Of a DNA stretch of 64,000 nt, positions 1-11,010 are shown piece by piece. A model generated the notes under the pieces. It was not told the DNA's origin, searched no databases, and saw only the letters and a list, made by a program, of their open reading frames with translations. The first letter of the stretch is position 1. The number at the start of each line of letters is the position of its first letter. Source of the DNA: Siphonodentalium dalli (taxonomy: Eukaryota; Mollusca; Scaphopoda; Gadilida; Siphonodentaliidae); contig CP136061.1 of NCBI GenBank assembly GCA_032622095.1, positions 60,812,627 to 60,876,626 on the forward strand, written 5' to 3'. Made by a program: the position numbers and the translations under genes.

Positions 1-298
1 TACTAAGAATAGATCACATATTAGCAGTTGTCCATAATACCAAACATATCATGTAGTGACATTCGTTAAATACAAATATCCCCTCAGCCAAGAAACAACC
101 TCAAGTCTGATATTCTCTGGAAGGCACTACGCATTATATATCTTAACACTGATCACCATGTAAATACTTTTGTATACTACCGTCATCTTGCTTACATAAT
201 AAATATGTGTTATTATATTGTGATGGGAGAGGGGCTTCATAATTTGCACAAACTTGTGCCCGTTTGTACATTATGCAAATAAAATATGTTTAAAGTCA
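1..298 (+). mobile_element. 3' end of a non-LTR retrotransposon (LINE), ORF2 C-terminus plus 3' tail
   Basis: The window opens inside the decayed end of a LINE ORF2. A reading frame around 95-170 gives ILWKALRII then a stop, matching the NLWKVLQ ending of the copy at 46.9-47.4 kb. It is followed by a tail with GGGGCTTCAT, AACTTGTGCCC and ATGCAAATAAAATATG, which recurs at 31.9 kb and 47.3 kb. The tail can form a stem-loop (231-262) like those in the other copies. The upstream part of the element lies outside the window, and stops in the frame show it is dead. The exact clade is not resolved; an I/Jockey-group element is my inference. Confidence 0.7.
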
Positions 299-301
299 AG
301 T

Positions 302-510
302 CAGTGCATTCTTTTATATATGCGAGTTTTTCATAGGGAACCTCACATATATAAGAGAATGCGCGGGCTTACAAGGTCAAGGTAACTATTGTTGTCAGTG
401 TATTCTCTTATATTAACGAGGCTCCCTATGGAACACTCGCATATATAAGAGAATGCACTGTCACAGGGTTTTCGCTAAATTTCAGGAATCTCCAGTCATC
501 GAAGGGTTAA
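302..510. mobile_element. TTAA-ended foldback MITE, left end missing
   Basis: Two consecutive hairpin modules (302-368 and 395-464) contain TTATATATGCGAG and its inverse, joined by a spacer with ACAAGGTCAAGGTAA. The right end reads TCCAGTCATCGAAGGGTTAA at 491-510, the inverse of the TTAACC-TTCCATGACTGGAG start of the copies at 43664 and 46579. The left terminus is absent; the module directly abuts the LINE tail, so the element was truncated or inserted there. It is noncoding and presumably mobilised in trans by a piggyBac-like transposase (inference from the TTAA ends). Confidence 0.75.
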
Positions 511-631
511 GTATTCGGTAAGCATTGGTTCGTTCTGTCACAATACATACGGTTAGCGCAATTTGGTTCACTTTTCCCCAAAAATGACAATGTTTTCAAT
601 ACAAAAAAAAAATTCCTACCAAACATTTCTG
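511..631. other. Unassigned AT-rich sequence
   Basis: Nothing recognised between two foldback elements. Contains a short poly-A run at about 603-612. Confidence 0.5.
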
Positions 632-968
632 GGTTGGCGATTATCGCAATACGATAGGGAACACTCCGACGTTCGTACTCAGATTTCACCAATTTTTGTT
701 TGCCTGCCTAAGTTTCACCAATTTTTGTTTGCCTGGCCTAAGTTTCACGGGAAAATGGCTAATTTTATTATATTTGTCGTTATATATATATTCATCACCC
801 CATTTCTTATTGATTTTCATAAAAATAAAATAAAACAAGCCGAAGATGATATGTTTAAAATGTTTTAAGCATGAAGTTGGCGATAATTTGTTATCAGAGT
901 ACGTTATACTTGTGATAGTTACGTTACGCACACGGTGTTCCCCTATCGTATTGCGATAAGCGCCAACC
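632..968. mobile_element. Foldback MITE with ~35-bp terminal inverted repeats
   Basis: The left end, GGTTGGCGATTATCGCAATA (632-651) and onward through GATAGGGAACAC, is repeated in inverse at 935-968 with one or two differences. The interior holds two direct copies of a ~33-bp stretch (AAGTTTCACC...TTTGCCTG, 688-750). No transposase is encoded; small ORFs here run across the repeats and look accidental. A target duplication is not clear, so the superfamily is unassigned. Confidence 0.7.
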
Positions 969-2859
969 ACCTTTCTGCGAACATTCAAGATTCTTTTCGA
1001 TGTGAAATCACACACTGGCAACAGGTTCGATTCGATTTGGGCATTTTCACGGTGTGGGACGTACACGTCAGAGAGAAAATCATAACATATCGGACAGGCT
1101 GAGTGAACAATTTGGTGAACAATTTGTCATCTCAGGGCCATGTTTAAATATATCTTATGGCTTACTGTAATTTCTCCACAACTTTGTCCCCCAGCGAAAA
1201 AGCGTTCCAACTAACGACCGCGAATCTGCGAACATACACACACAGAAACTCTAAGTGGCTGCCATTTCCGATGCTGTCAGCAGGAAGATATTTCATTCTA
1301 TCATTGGTAGATGCTTCGTCTGGTCTCAAGAAACTTTGACAGACCGAGACACGAATCATTATGTCAAAGTAAGCAAAGACGCCTTCGATGTATTCTACAA
1401 TTTGCCTTTGGAGTTATTAGTTCAAACGAAAATATAGTGAGTAATATGATTGCCACTTTAGCAGTCCTTGAGAGTGGAAAACTAAGCACTTGAAGCTTAA
1501 CCAATTCACGCCTGAACGATATTTCAACATAAGTTTGTGTTGATGTGTTTTGTCCCGCCTCCGACAGTAAAATATCATATTTCTTTCGATGTGAATGAAT
1601 AACCCGAATTAAGCCCACAAAGCTTGCAGTCAGTGTCACTAAGGCAGCACACACATGTCAATGGTTGCATATTCAATCAGGGATGTGGCCAGAGGGTCCC
1701 CGTTTGGGGTGGGGTGTCCACCTTATAATTTCCAACTGCACCCTAATATCCATGTCCGCGATTGAATATCCAAGTCCGTGAATTTGATTTCATCCTGTTG
1801 GGTTAGAAATTTACAATTCAAACTTATACCTAAAACTTATTTCAGTCCAAATGTTGTCATGTTTTCAATTAATTCGTGGCAAAATGCTTTACGGTTTTAA
1901 CATTTATATGAACGACAAACCACTTTAATAATTCATGTGTACTGTACCACCGATTACAGCATGGGCAGTAAAATCTTTGTAATTCAGTAAGCTATTTTAT
2001 AACTGACATTTCCCTGAAATTAACCTTCTAGATACATTTATATCTGGCAAGAATAAAACTGGCTCGTATATCGGTTCACAGCTCACGTAAACAATATAAC
2101 AATTGGAGATACATTGCTCCGTATTTATATATTTGCTATACAAAAATGTGCTTTAGATAGCCGGCTTGCATGCACATTTTCCAGGTAAATTTGACAGCTG
2201 TGTGAACGTGGTCTTAGAACGTATATTTTCATGGGACCGGAGGCTTTAATACGCGTCGCCAGGAGAAGCATATTGCCGCGTATAGTTCCTGCATCTCCTG
2301 CACCGATGGAGTAGCATTCCTTTACAAGTCCATCTGATTACTTCACCCAGTCCTCCGTGATAACTATTGTTGAGTAACACATGATATCTGTCATCCATTA
2401 TGGGTTAGTTATTCAGAAATCGCGTGCAATATCCAATTGGAACGATGCTAAGATGGATAGGGAAATCCGTAATGAGAATCAAACGCGGGAAATAAAATCA
2501 CCCACATTATGTTGGGTACACCCATGGTGGTTGGTAAAGACAGACTCGTTTCCGGCATTTTCAATTTGTATGAGGTGGACCCGGATCTTAAATCGCATAG
2601 ATGGCGCGTGTCTTTATCATTATGCCATGGTACTCGTGTAACAGGTTTGCGACTATAATAACGTATACTTGCAGATTCAACTATGTACATATGCTAGTAA
2701 ACCATATGTCTTCTCCGAGAATGGAGGTTAACAACGATAAATGTCATACTTTAAAATATCATATTTCTTTCGATGTGAATAAATCCTTATAATTTGTATA
2801 TAGGTGTTCCCAAGTGCCAATAAACAGTGAGATACAATAGTAAATATGTACAATATAGA
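969..2859. other. No gene recognised
   Basis: About 1.9 kb of AT-rich sequence with only short open frames, none resembling a known protein. A stretch near 1680-1770 (TTTCCAACTGCACCC) shares words in inverse with 24.88-24.91 kb, suggesting old interspersed repeat material. Confidence 0.5.
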
Positions 2860-2999
2860 TAAGGCAGGATGACCTTGGTTGTATAGTAAAAGTTACCAAA
2901 TTATGAATTTCCTCTATAATATTTAATACTATAGAGGTCAACAATCCAAGATGGCCGCAGACGGCCATGTTTAAAAAACAAAAAAAAACAACAAAAAAA

Positions 3000-3036
<37 letters not shown>

Positions 3037-3425
3037 ATGCTCCCATCAAGAGGTCACCCCGAGGAAGGAACAATAAGAAGTTTAGTGACAAATGTATGCG
3101 GGACGTGGCCTGTGGGATCTTCCAAAGGTTTTAGTGATGCAAATAGTAAAATCCAAGATAGCTTCCGGCGGCAAAACGAAACACAGACAAGTTTGATAGT
3201 TCCCACCGAGAGGTCATTTCAAAGATCCATACGAAGTTTGGTGACGATCGGATAAGGGATGTGGTCTGTTAGGTGTGCCAAATGATTTAGTCATGCAAAG
3301 AGAAATATCCAAGATGGTTGTTGGTTGCCATGTTTTTTGACAAAATTCGGAAAATAATGGTAAGCTCCCATCTATAGAGGTGGCGAATGAATAAGGGAAG
3401 TGGCCTGTATGGTATGCCATTGTAC
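2860..3425. repeat. Strongly diverged tandem repeat, ~165-bp units, with a (TA)n run
   Basis: Related phrases recur: AATCCAAGATGG followed by GCCATGTT (2946-2970 and 3308-3333), AAGTTTGGTGACGATCGGAT (3234-3253) with a relative at 3078, and GGACGTGGCCTGT (3101) with relatives near 3258 and 3388. Three to four copies can be followed, too diverged to count exactly. A (TA) microsatellite lies at 3003-3032 and A-runs just before it. It is noncoding; the family is not recognised. Confidence 0.6.
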
Positions 3426-3494
3426 TTTGTTCACGGACGCCAATTGCAATAGCTCAAACTTGAATTCGTAAAGTTAAGCTAAAAAGGCAGCGCA

Positions 3495-3503
3495 TATGGT
3501 TCA
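3495..3503. repeat. 9-bp target site duplication, left copy
   Basis: TATGGTTCA lies immediately left of the foldback element and is repeated exactly at 6716-6724 on its right side. Confidence 0.75.
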
Positions 3504-3520
3504 CGGTGTGACTAAACACC

Positions 3521-3600
3521 GCCCGGACCAGCCCGGACCAGCCCGGACCAGCCCGGACAAGCCCGGACCAGCCCGGACCAGCCCGGACCAGCCCGGACCC
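3521..3600 (+). repeat. Left subterminal array of GCCCGGACCA
   Basis: Eight consecutive 10-bp copies. Most read GCCCGGACCA; variants are GCCCGGACAA and a last copy ending in CCC. Such arrays next to a terminus are typical places for transposase binding (inference). Confidence 0.9.
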
Positions 3601-5767
3601 CCATATGGACTATATGAGTGATTGTAAGGGCAATATAAGTGCAGGGGTGTCATGGAAACCCACTCAGGGTCGCTATTAACCCTCAATATTCCGGCATCGG
3701 CGAAAATGTTCGCCGCGAAATGAAGCTAACAGCCCGGACCGCCCCTGCTGCGTCCAGGTGGGATTTTAGTATCCATACCTGTGCGGGGGTGTTAATGAAA
3801 CCCAAATACGCACGGAGAGTGGTCAAGGTCAAACGGAAGTGCCGCTTATTAACCCCTAAACTTCCCAGATTCAGCCAGAATTAAAAAATTGCGCCCCCAA
3901 TAAACAAATTCACAGCCCGGACCCCCTTAATGTCCTCGTACTTCTAATAACTCCTTACATATGTGTTGTGGAACTACCCTCGATTAGACTCAAGAAGATT
4001 CAAGGGCGAGTCGCCCACGAATGCCTGGCAATTAACCCCCAAAATGCCGCCATCGCCGATTATGTTTACCGATAACGACGCTGACAGCCCGGACCAGCCC
4101 GGACCATCCAAGTCCAGCCCGGACCCCCCATATGGACTATATGAGTGATTTTAATGGCAATATAAGTGCAGGGGTGTCATGGAAACCCACTCAGGGTTGC
4201 TATTAACCCTCAAAATGCCGGCATCGGCGAAAATGTTCGCCGCGAAATGAAGCTAACAGCCCGGACCGCCCCTGCTGCGTCCAGGTGGGATTTTAGTATC
4301 CATACCTGTGCGGGGTGTTAATGAAACCCAAATACGCACGGAGAGTGGTCAAGGTCAAACGGAAGTGCCGCTTATTAACCCCTAAACTTCCCAGATTCAG
4401 CCAGAATAAAAAAATTGCGCCCCCAATAAACAAATTCACAGCCCGGACCCCCTTAATGTCCTCGTACTTCTAATAACTCCTTACATATATGTGTTGTGGA
4501 ACTACCCTCGACTAGACTCAAGAAGATTCAAGGGCGAGTCGCCCACGAATGCCTGGCAATTAACCCCCAAAATGCCGCCATCGCCGATTATGTTTACCGA
4601 TAACGACGCTGACAGCCCGGCCCATCCCAGTCCAGCCCGGACCCACCGTATGGACTATATGAGTGATTGTAAGGCCAATATAAGTGCAGGGGTGTCATGG
4701 AAACCCACTCAGGGTCGCTATTAACCCTCAAAATGCCGGCATCGGCGAAAATGTTCGCCGTGAAATGAAGCTAACAGCCCGGACCGCCCCTGCTGCGTCC
4801 AGTTATGATTTTAGTATCCATACATGTGCGAGGGTGTTAATGAAACCCAAATACGCACGGAGAGTGGTCAAGGTCAAACGGAAGTGCCGCTTATTAACCC
4901 CTAAACTTCCCAGATTCAGCCAGAATTAAAAAATTGCGCCCCCAATAAACAAATTCACAGCCCGGACCCCCTTAATGTCCTCGTACTTCTAATAACTCCT
5001 TTCATATGTGTTGTGGAACTACTCTCGACTACACTCACGAAGATACAAGGGCGAGTCGCCCACGAATGCCTGGCAATTAACCCCCAAAATGCCGCCATCG
5101 CCGATTATGTTCACCGATAACGACGCTGACAGCCCGGACCGCCCCTGCTGTGTCTAGGGATGATTTTACTATCCATATCTGTTCGAGGGTGTTAACGAAA
5201 CCCAAATACGCACGGAGAGTGTTCAAGGTCAAACAGAAGTTGCGATATTAACCCCTAAACTTCCCAGATTCAGCTAGAATTAAAAAATTGCGCCCCCAAT
5301 AAACAAATTCACAGCCCGGACCCCCTTAATGTCCTCGTACTTCTAATAACTCCTTACATATGTGTTGTGGAACTACCCTCGACTACACTCACGAAGAACC
5401 ACGGGCGAGTCGCCCACGAATGCCTGGCAAATAACCCCCATAATGCCGCCATCGCCGATTATGTTTACCGATAACGACGCTGACAGCCCGGCCCATCCCA
5501 GTCCAGCCCGGACCCCCCGTATGGACTATATGAGTGATTGTAAGGCCAATATAAGTGCAGGGGTGTCATGGAAACCCACTCAGGGTCGCTATTAACCCTC
5601 AAAATGCCGGCATCGGCGAAAATGTTCGCCGCGAAATGAAGCTAACAGCCCGGACCGCCCCTGCTGCGTCCAGGTGGGATTTTAGTATCCATACCTGTGC
5701 GGGGGTGTTAATGAAACCCAAATACGCACGGAGAGTGGTCAAGGTCAAACGGAAGTGCCGCTTATTA
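3601..5767 (+). repeat. Internal ~525-bp tandem units of the foldback element, plus orientation
   Basis: Landmarks recur with a near-constant spacing: CATGGAAACCCACTCAGGG near 3650, 4178, 4697 and 5568, and GTTGTGGAACTAC near 3965, 4493, 5010 and 5364. One intermediate unit (about 5000-5360) is shortened by an internal deletion. Each unit contains its own copies of the 10-mer (for example at 4088-4130), which probably mediated amplification by unequal exchange. Confidence 0.85.
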
Positions 5768-6610
5768 AGGGGACATTAAGGGGGTCCGGGCTGTGAATTT
5801 GTTTATTGGGGGCGCAATTTTTTAATTCTGGCTGAATCTGGGAAGTTTAGGGGTTAATAAGCGGCACTTCCGTTTGACCTTGATCGCTCTCCGTGCGTAT
5901 TTGGGTTTCATTAACACCCTCGTACATGAATCGATACTAAAATCATACCTGGACGCAGCAGGGGCTTCATTTCACGGCGAACATTTTCGCCGATGCCGGC
6001 ATTTTGAGGGTTAATAGCAACCCTGAGTGGGTTTCCATGACACCCCTGCACTTATATTGGCCTTACAATCACTCATATAGTCCATATGGGGGGTCCGGGC
6101 TGGACTTGGATGGTCCGGGCTGTCAGCGTCGTTACGGGTAAACATAATCGGCGATGGCGGCATTTTGGGGGTTAATTGCCAGGCATTCGTGGGCGACTCG
6201 CCCTTGAATCTTCTTGAGTCTAGTCGAGGGTAGTTCCACAACACATATGTAAGGAGTTATTAGAAGTACGAGGACATTAAGGGGGTCCGGGCTGTGAATT
6301 TGTTTATTGGGGGCGCAATTTTTTAATTCTGGCTGAATCTGGGAAGTTTAGGGGTTAATAAGCGGCACTTCCGTTTGACCTTGACCACTCTCCGTGCGTA
6401 TTTGGGTTTCATTAACACCCCCGCACAGGTATGGATACTAAAATCCCACCTGGACGCAGCAGGGGCGGTCCGGGCTGTTAGCTTCATTTCGCGGCGAACA
6501 TTTTCGCCGATGCCGGCATTTTGAGGGTTAATAGCGACCCTGAGTGGGTTTCCATGACACCCCTGCACTTATATTGCCCTTACAATCACTCATATAGTCC
6601 ATATAGGGGG
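5768..6610 (-). repeat. Inverted arm of the foldback element
   Basis: From the junction GGGGACATTAAGGGGGTCC onward the sequence is the reverse complement of the left units, including the landmarks CCACAACACATATG (6236) and CCCTGAGTGGGTTTCCATG (near 6022 and 6537). It contains about 1.8 units, so the left and right arms are of unequal length. One unit in this arm (near 5960) has lost about 20 bp around the GGACCGCCCC segment. Confidence 0.85.
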
Positions 6611-6700
6611 GTCCGGGCTGGTCCGGGCTCGTCCGGGCTCGTCCGGGCTTGTCCGGGCTGGTCCGGGCTGGTCCGGGCTGGTCCGGGCTGGTCCGGGCGG
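6611..6700 (-). repeat. Right subterminal array of GTCCGGGCTG
   Basis: Nine consecutive copies of the inverse 10-mer, with variants ending in TC, TT and GG. It mirrors the eight-copy array at 3521-3600, but the order of variants differs, so the two arrays have evolved separately. Confidence 0.9.
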
Positions 6701-6715
6701 TGTTTAGTCACACCC

Positions 6716-6724
6716 TATGGTTCA
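6716..6724. repeat. 9-bp target site duplication, right copy
   Basis: TATGGTTCA, identical to 3495-3503 and directly adjacent to the right end of the foldback element. Confidence 0.75.
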
Positions 6725-7861
6725 TAACAAAATAGCCTGGACACCACGAATACATCTTTAACTGTGTACGCTATAAGCTTCTCAATTTGGAACTAGCGCT
6801 TGTATATTACCCACTGGGTGCTGCAGGTGTATGTTATAATTACGCTCACAAAATTGGATTCTGAGTTATTTAACTCGAAGAAAATAATCCACATCTTGGA
6901 TAGAAGATTAGCCGCGTAACGGGAATGCTTTATTCTCGATTCCAAGGAATAAGTAGCTTCGCTTACAAGATCGTTAAACAGTGGTGTTTTTATGCCGCAG
7001 AATTGCTGCTCTTTGTTGGTATCTGAAATGATTCACAGTTTGAGAGAACTCTAAGTGAATGGAACAACCTGCACGGCGCCAACGTGTGTTGTGCATTGTA
7101 GAAAATCGAAAAATGGCTTCTCTTATCGCATCAAGATTATGAGCATATAAGAAAAGTGTATAGGTAATGACGGGTGAACCTGCTTCGTTATGCGTTATTT
7201 CTCTTCTTACAGGGCTAGTTACCTCATTAGACAGCGACAACATGTTACCAAGTAGTGTTCTGATTATTGTATGTGGGTAAAACGATGTTGCATCCCAATT
7301 CCATCTGACTGTTATCTTTGATAACATCACTTAGACGCAGCTATGATTATTTTCTGTCCCAATTTAGCTATTACCATGGAACACGAAAGAGTGTGAACGT
7401 TCGACGTTTAGGTTTTCTTCACCGCTGACTCGACGCTGAGTTGAGTTAATGAGAGCATTTATGACAAAAACGTGTGTTTTCGTGGTTCATGATGATATAT
7501 GTAATGCATTTACCGGAATGAAAACACAAGTGGACATTATCCTGCATTATCAAGAAATAATTGTAAAACATATCTTTGATATATCGGTATGGTGACGACG
7601 GTCTTTATAAATCAACTAATGCGAAGGCGGCGGCGACGGAGACGATGAGAATAACGATGATGCTAATTGCGATGCTGATGGTGATGACGATAACGACGAC
7701 AATACATATTATTATAAGTTACTAGCGGATGTACCAGGCATTGCAGGGCAGTATATGGCAAAATTAAAATTGAAGCAGCTACAATAAATTAGGAAATAAA
7801 ATTACGGAACTTTGATCTGATAGGGTAAAACATAAAGGAGATGTCGGGCGGAGTTGAGCCC
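6725..7861. other. No gene recognised; low-complexity GAC/GAT tract
   Basis: Mostly unassigned. 7620-7710 is a purine-rich low-complexity stretch dominated by GAC, GAT and GGC triplets. A 118-codon minus-strand frame at 6974-7330 has no recognisable motif and no supporting signals, so I do not call it a gene. Confidence 0.5.
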
Positions 7862-8135
7862 CAGCAAATGCTACCCTGGGCCGAAATACACGACCATACC
7901 AAATTGCAGTGTGATCGGATATATGACGTCATAACGTCAAAATATGACGTCGGTTGGGTCCAGACGACGGCCATGTTACCCGGAGAGCCGAAATATATAC
8001 CCGTACCAAATTTCAGTGTGATCCGGCCAGTATTTCCCGAGAAACCGTTTTGTCCGTGTGGAGATGTTACCAGGAGAGTCTAAATACACATATATCCATG
8101 CCAAATGTCATCGCAATCGGTGCAGAAATGTGGAC
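7862..8135 (+). repeat. Three diverged tandem units of ~100 bp
   Basis: A motif of the form CGAAATACACGACCATACC then AAATTGCAGTGTGATCGG begins near 7880 and recurs in altered form near 7989 (CCGAAATATATACCCGTACC, TTCAGTGTGATCCGG) and 8080 (CTAAATACACATATATCCAT, CATCGCAATCGG). Each is preceded by a CTACCCTGGG/GTTACCCGGAG/GTTACCAGGAG phrase. Small frames crossing this block are by-products. Confidence 0.65.
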
Positions 8136-9582
8136 GGCTATAATGAACATACATAAAGAGGGGCACATACATTCGCATGTATATAGATCTCCGACAACAC
8201 CGGGTTGCGTACATATTTGATACCTGGATGTAAATTTTGAATCGCGAGACGGGACCGAAGCTACCAGTATATACATTCGTGTATCCTTCCTGGTGTGTCT
8301 CGGGCACGTTCTATTAAAATACACTGTCCCGGGTGACGGGGACGTGTGATTTAAACATGGCGTTATAGCCACTCAGATTGCTCGTTACATTCGGACATGG
8401 GGACAAGATGCTTTAATTTAAATCAAACTCTTTGGGACAAAACTACACCAACTAACAACGCTGTTTTACACGACGTTACTTCTCAGTTTTAAATGTACAC
8501 TCCAATTGGGTACAACCAGAATCACATCACCATCATGCCATTCTATACAATTCTACATTGTGGTGCATGAACGGGCATTACACAATGATTTGTAGTTGCT
8601 GCTACACCTATAAATGTTTTCCATGCGTTGCATTTAAAGAAAGAGCTGAACTGGACCGAACTAAAAATCGATGAATTGATTACAATGTTTACCGATCAGC
8701 GGGCGATAAACGACCCGGATCTCGTGTATCGTGACAGATTCTCTAGGGTAAACAATAGACAGGTGACACAGTTTCCACGGTCGATGATCCCGTGTCGTCT
8801 GCCATGAATACAGGCTATAAATAGCAACACGTGCCTTATCTCTATTAGACATCGAAGGAATGCTTCGTGTTCTGCCGCTTAAGTGGTCACACTAAAATTG
8901 TGAATATATAACACGGTTTAATTGTTATTGCCGTGATATTTAAGTGGAAGTCACAATGAATCCAGTTAGAAATGTCCCGTAAAATGTTTACATTGACCGA
9001 TCGATACGAAATAAGTGTATTGCTTACGGGCAATCAAGGCTGTCCTAGAAAACTGTTGGTTTTGAGTACCACTGCACAACCATCAGGAGATCACAATGGG
9101 ATTATTGTGTGGTAGAACGCTAGTTTGCTATTACAGCATCGACCCGCAGTAGTTTTAAATAATGTATTGTGCATTTTAAATTCATGTTTTTATATCTAAC
9201 ACTCTACTGGAACGAATTATCAACCGTATTTTGTAATTATACCCACGCAGAGAATAACATAATCGGGTATATTGAATTAGCAGCGCGACCGGGGTCGCCT
9301 GGACCTTATCGACAGTTATGGCAGGTCTATCTTTAATATCACAGGGTGCCAGTCCTAGTGCACTTTGTCGGACAACAATAGGTGCTCACCCGAGCTACAG
9401 ATGCAATTAGTGGTCGCGAATGGTGCCACAGTAGTCACTCTATTGTATAACTAATTGACCAAGGCTACATCAGTAAACTGGGACATTTAAATTTAGAAAT
9501 ACGTGTTCCATGCGGGTTGTCCACCCCGTGTTTCAGTGACAACTACATATATAATGGCGCCACACATGTAGTTCATGCAAGC
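8136..9582. other. No gene recognised
   Basis: Unassigned AT-rich sequence with short accidental frames only. Confidence 0.5.
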
Positions 9583-9668
9583 TTAAACACCAACATATAA
9601 TCCATGTGCGTTACTGTTCCGTAGCAAACACCCACATATAACCCATGTGCGTTACTGTTCCGTAGCAA
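9583..9668 (+). repeat. Two-copy direct repeat, ~45-bp unit
   Basis: AACATATAATCCATGTGCG followed by TTACTGTTCCGTAGCAA is repeated as ACATATAACCCATGTGCG followed by the same second part. Only two copies are present. Confidence 0.75.
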
Positions 9669-10785
9669 CAACCAGAGGGCTGCCAACGAGAAAGGTAATG
9701 TATTTTTATATCACATAGCAACAACAATGATCCGTGGTGTGTGGATGAGATACAACCACGACTGAATTTCTACACATATAAGTAATGATTCAAACTTTAC
9801 TTTTCTAAGGCCCTCAATCTTCCGCAAGGTGTTTTCAATGTTAATAGAAAGTTACTGAATTCTCGCCGATAAATCCCCCACCCCACAAATAACCCCAAGA
9901 ACTTGTGAGAATGATATCGTACCAGAATATATCACATAACACATGTCTACTTCTCGAGGTATTTTAGTCAATACCTTAATTACCAGACAATTTATGCACA
10001 GTGATACATTTACGTTTTCTGTTGTTTTTAATACTAAGAAGATACCATGAGGTGACTCGAGTGCCGCGTAATTGCTTTTTTCTAACAATTTAGTGATGAA
10101 ATACGCCGTGCAGAGAAATGGATCATAATCAGCATTATCTGTATTTTATAGAGCTATTATTTAAAACGTAAACATGTTTACCAACAATCATTGCAACACG
10201 TGGAATAAACTCATTCCTTCTATTGTTCGATGTTCTTTTTAGTAATACTGGTTTAAGGATCAGGGACGTCGATTTTCCAGACATTTGGCAAAGAAATAAT
10301 CTTCTAAAAACTGGATTTAAGTTAGACCTGAGTGCTCCTACCTATCGTACATACCAGAAAAAAATCATAGCTGGTAATTGTGAGCCTCAAAAATATGCCT
10401 TTGTGTAAAAATTATGACTGTCAAATTTCATGTTTACATATATTCTCCACCAAGTCATGCCAAATCAAATCACAACAAAACACCCACAACTCCGCTATGT
10501 CAACGAATACAGGTGGATATTTGAGGATTACTCAAGATTACTCCCAGTTTGTGGGAGAACTAGCCCATACCACTCAACGAACAATCTTGTCCAGTCACCC
10601 AAACAATCGTGCTCACAGCATTTTGACATAAAAGTGACTACCTGAGTCACATGTTGGGCTGACCATCCAAGGAAGAATTTCGCAATCTACTTTCCCTGAT
10701 CTTTAGCAAACTTGGTGAGATTTTTCGGTATATCATTCATGTAAGAATACACGAAACCACACACCCCTCCATTCTCCACATGTGT
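9669..10785. other. No gene recognised
   Basis: Unassigned. Open frames of 60-83 codons occur (for example 10223-10408) but lack motifs, length and context. Confidence 0.5.
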
Positions 10786-10892
10786 TATGGTTAGGGTCAG
10801 TGTTATGTTCAGGGCTATGGTTAGGGTTAGGGCTAGGGTTAGGGTTAGAGTTGGGGCTAGGGCTAGGGCTAGGGTTAGAGTTAGGGTTAGTG
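10786..10892 (+). repeat. Degenerate telomere-like (TTAGGG) tract
   Basis: About 100 bp of GGTTAGGGTTAGGGCTAGGG-type hexamers, with TTAGGG interspersed with CTAGGG, TTAGAG, TTGGGG and TTCAGGG variants. The exact telomere motif of most animals occurs several times. It is either an old interstitial telomeric remnant or an independent microsatellite; nothing here indicates a chromosome end, since unique sequence follows on both sides. Confidence 0.8.
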
Positions 10893-11010
10893 TATTCTTA
10901 CATGAAGGGCATACCGATTTTTCAGCTGTATACCAATCGCGAACGCCTTCTGTATATTTGAGTATAATTCCTACACTGTCCTTATTTCATTGTATGAGTA
11001 TAAAATAGGA

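Larger units (their letters stand above)
3504..6715. mobile_element. 3.2-kb Foldback-like DNA element with repeat-built inverted arms
   Basis: Both ends carry the same inverted terminus, GGTGTGACTAAACACCGCCC (3505-3524, inverse at 6695-6714), followed inward by an array of a 10-bp repeat. The interior is a set of ~525-bp tandem units in plus orientation up to about 5767, then the same sequence in minus orientation to the right end, so the element folds back on itself. It is bounded by 9-bp direct repeats. It is visibly richer in G+C than its flanks. Drosophila Foldback elements also have arms built of short tandem repeats and make 9-bp duplications; the likeness is structural only. The 60-80-codon frames inside repeat with every unit and are by-products of the repeat. 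No transposase is present, so it would be non-autonomous. Confidence 0.85.

Noticed and set aside
3963-6727. Repeated 60-80-codon frames (MLWNYPRL..., MQGCHGNPLRV...) that look like a gene family
   Set aside because: They recur exactly with the ~525-bp units, on both strands in line with the arm orientation, and in several overlapping frames. They are by-products of the foldback element.
10787-11008. Val/Arg-rich frame
   Set aside because: Translation of the telomere-like hexamer tract.
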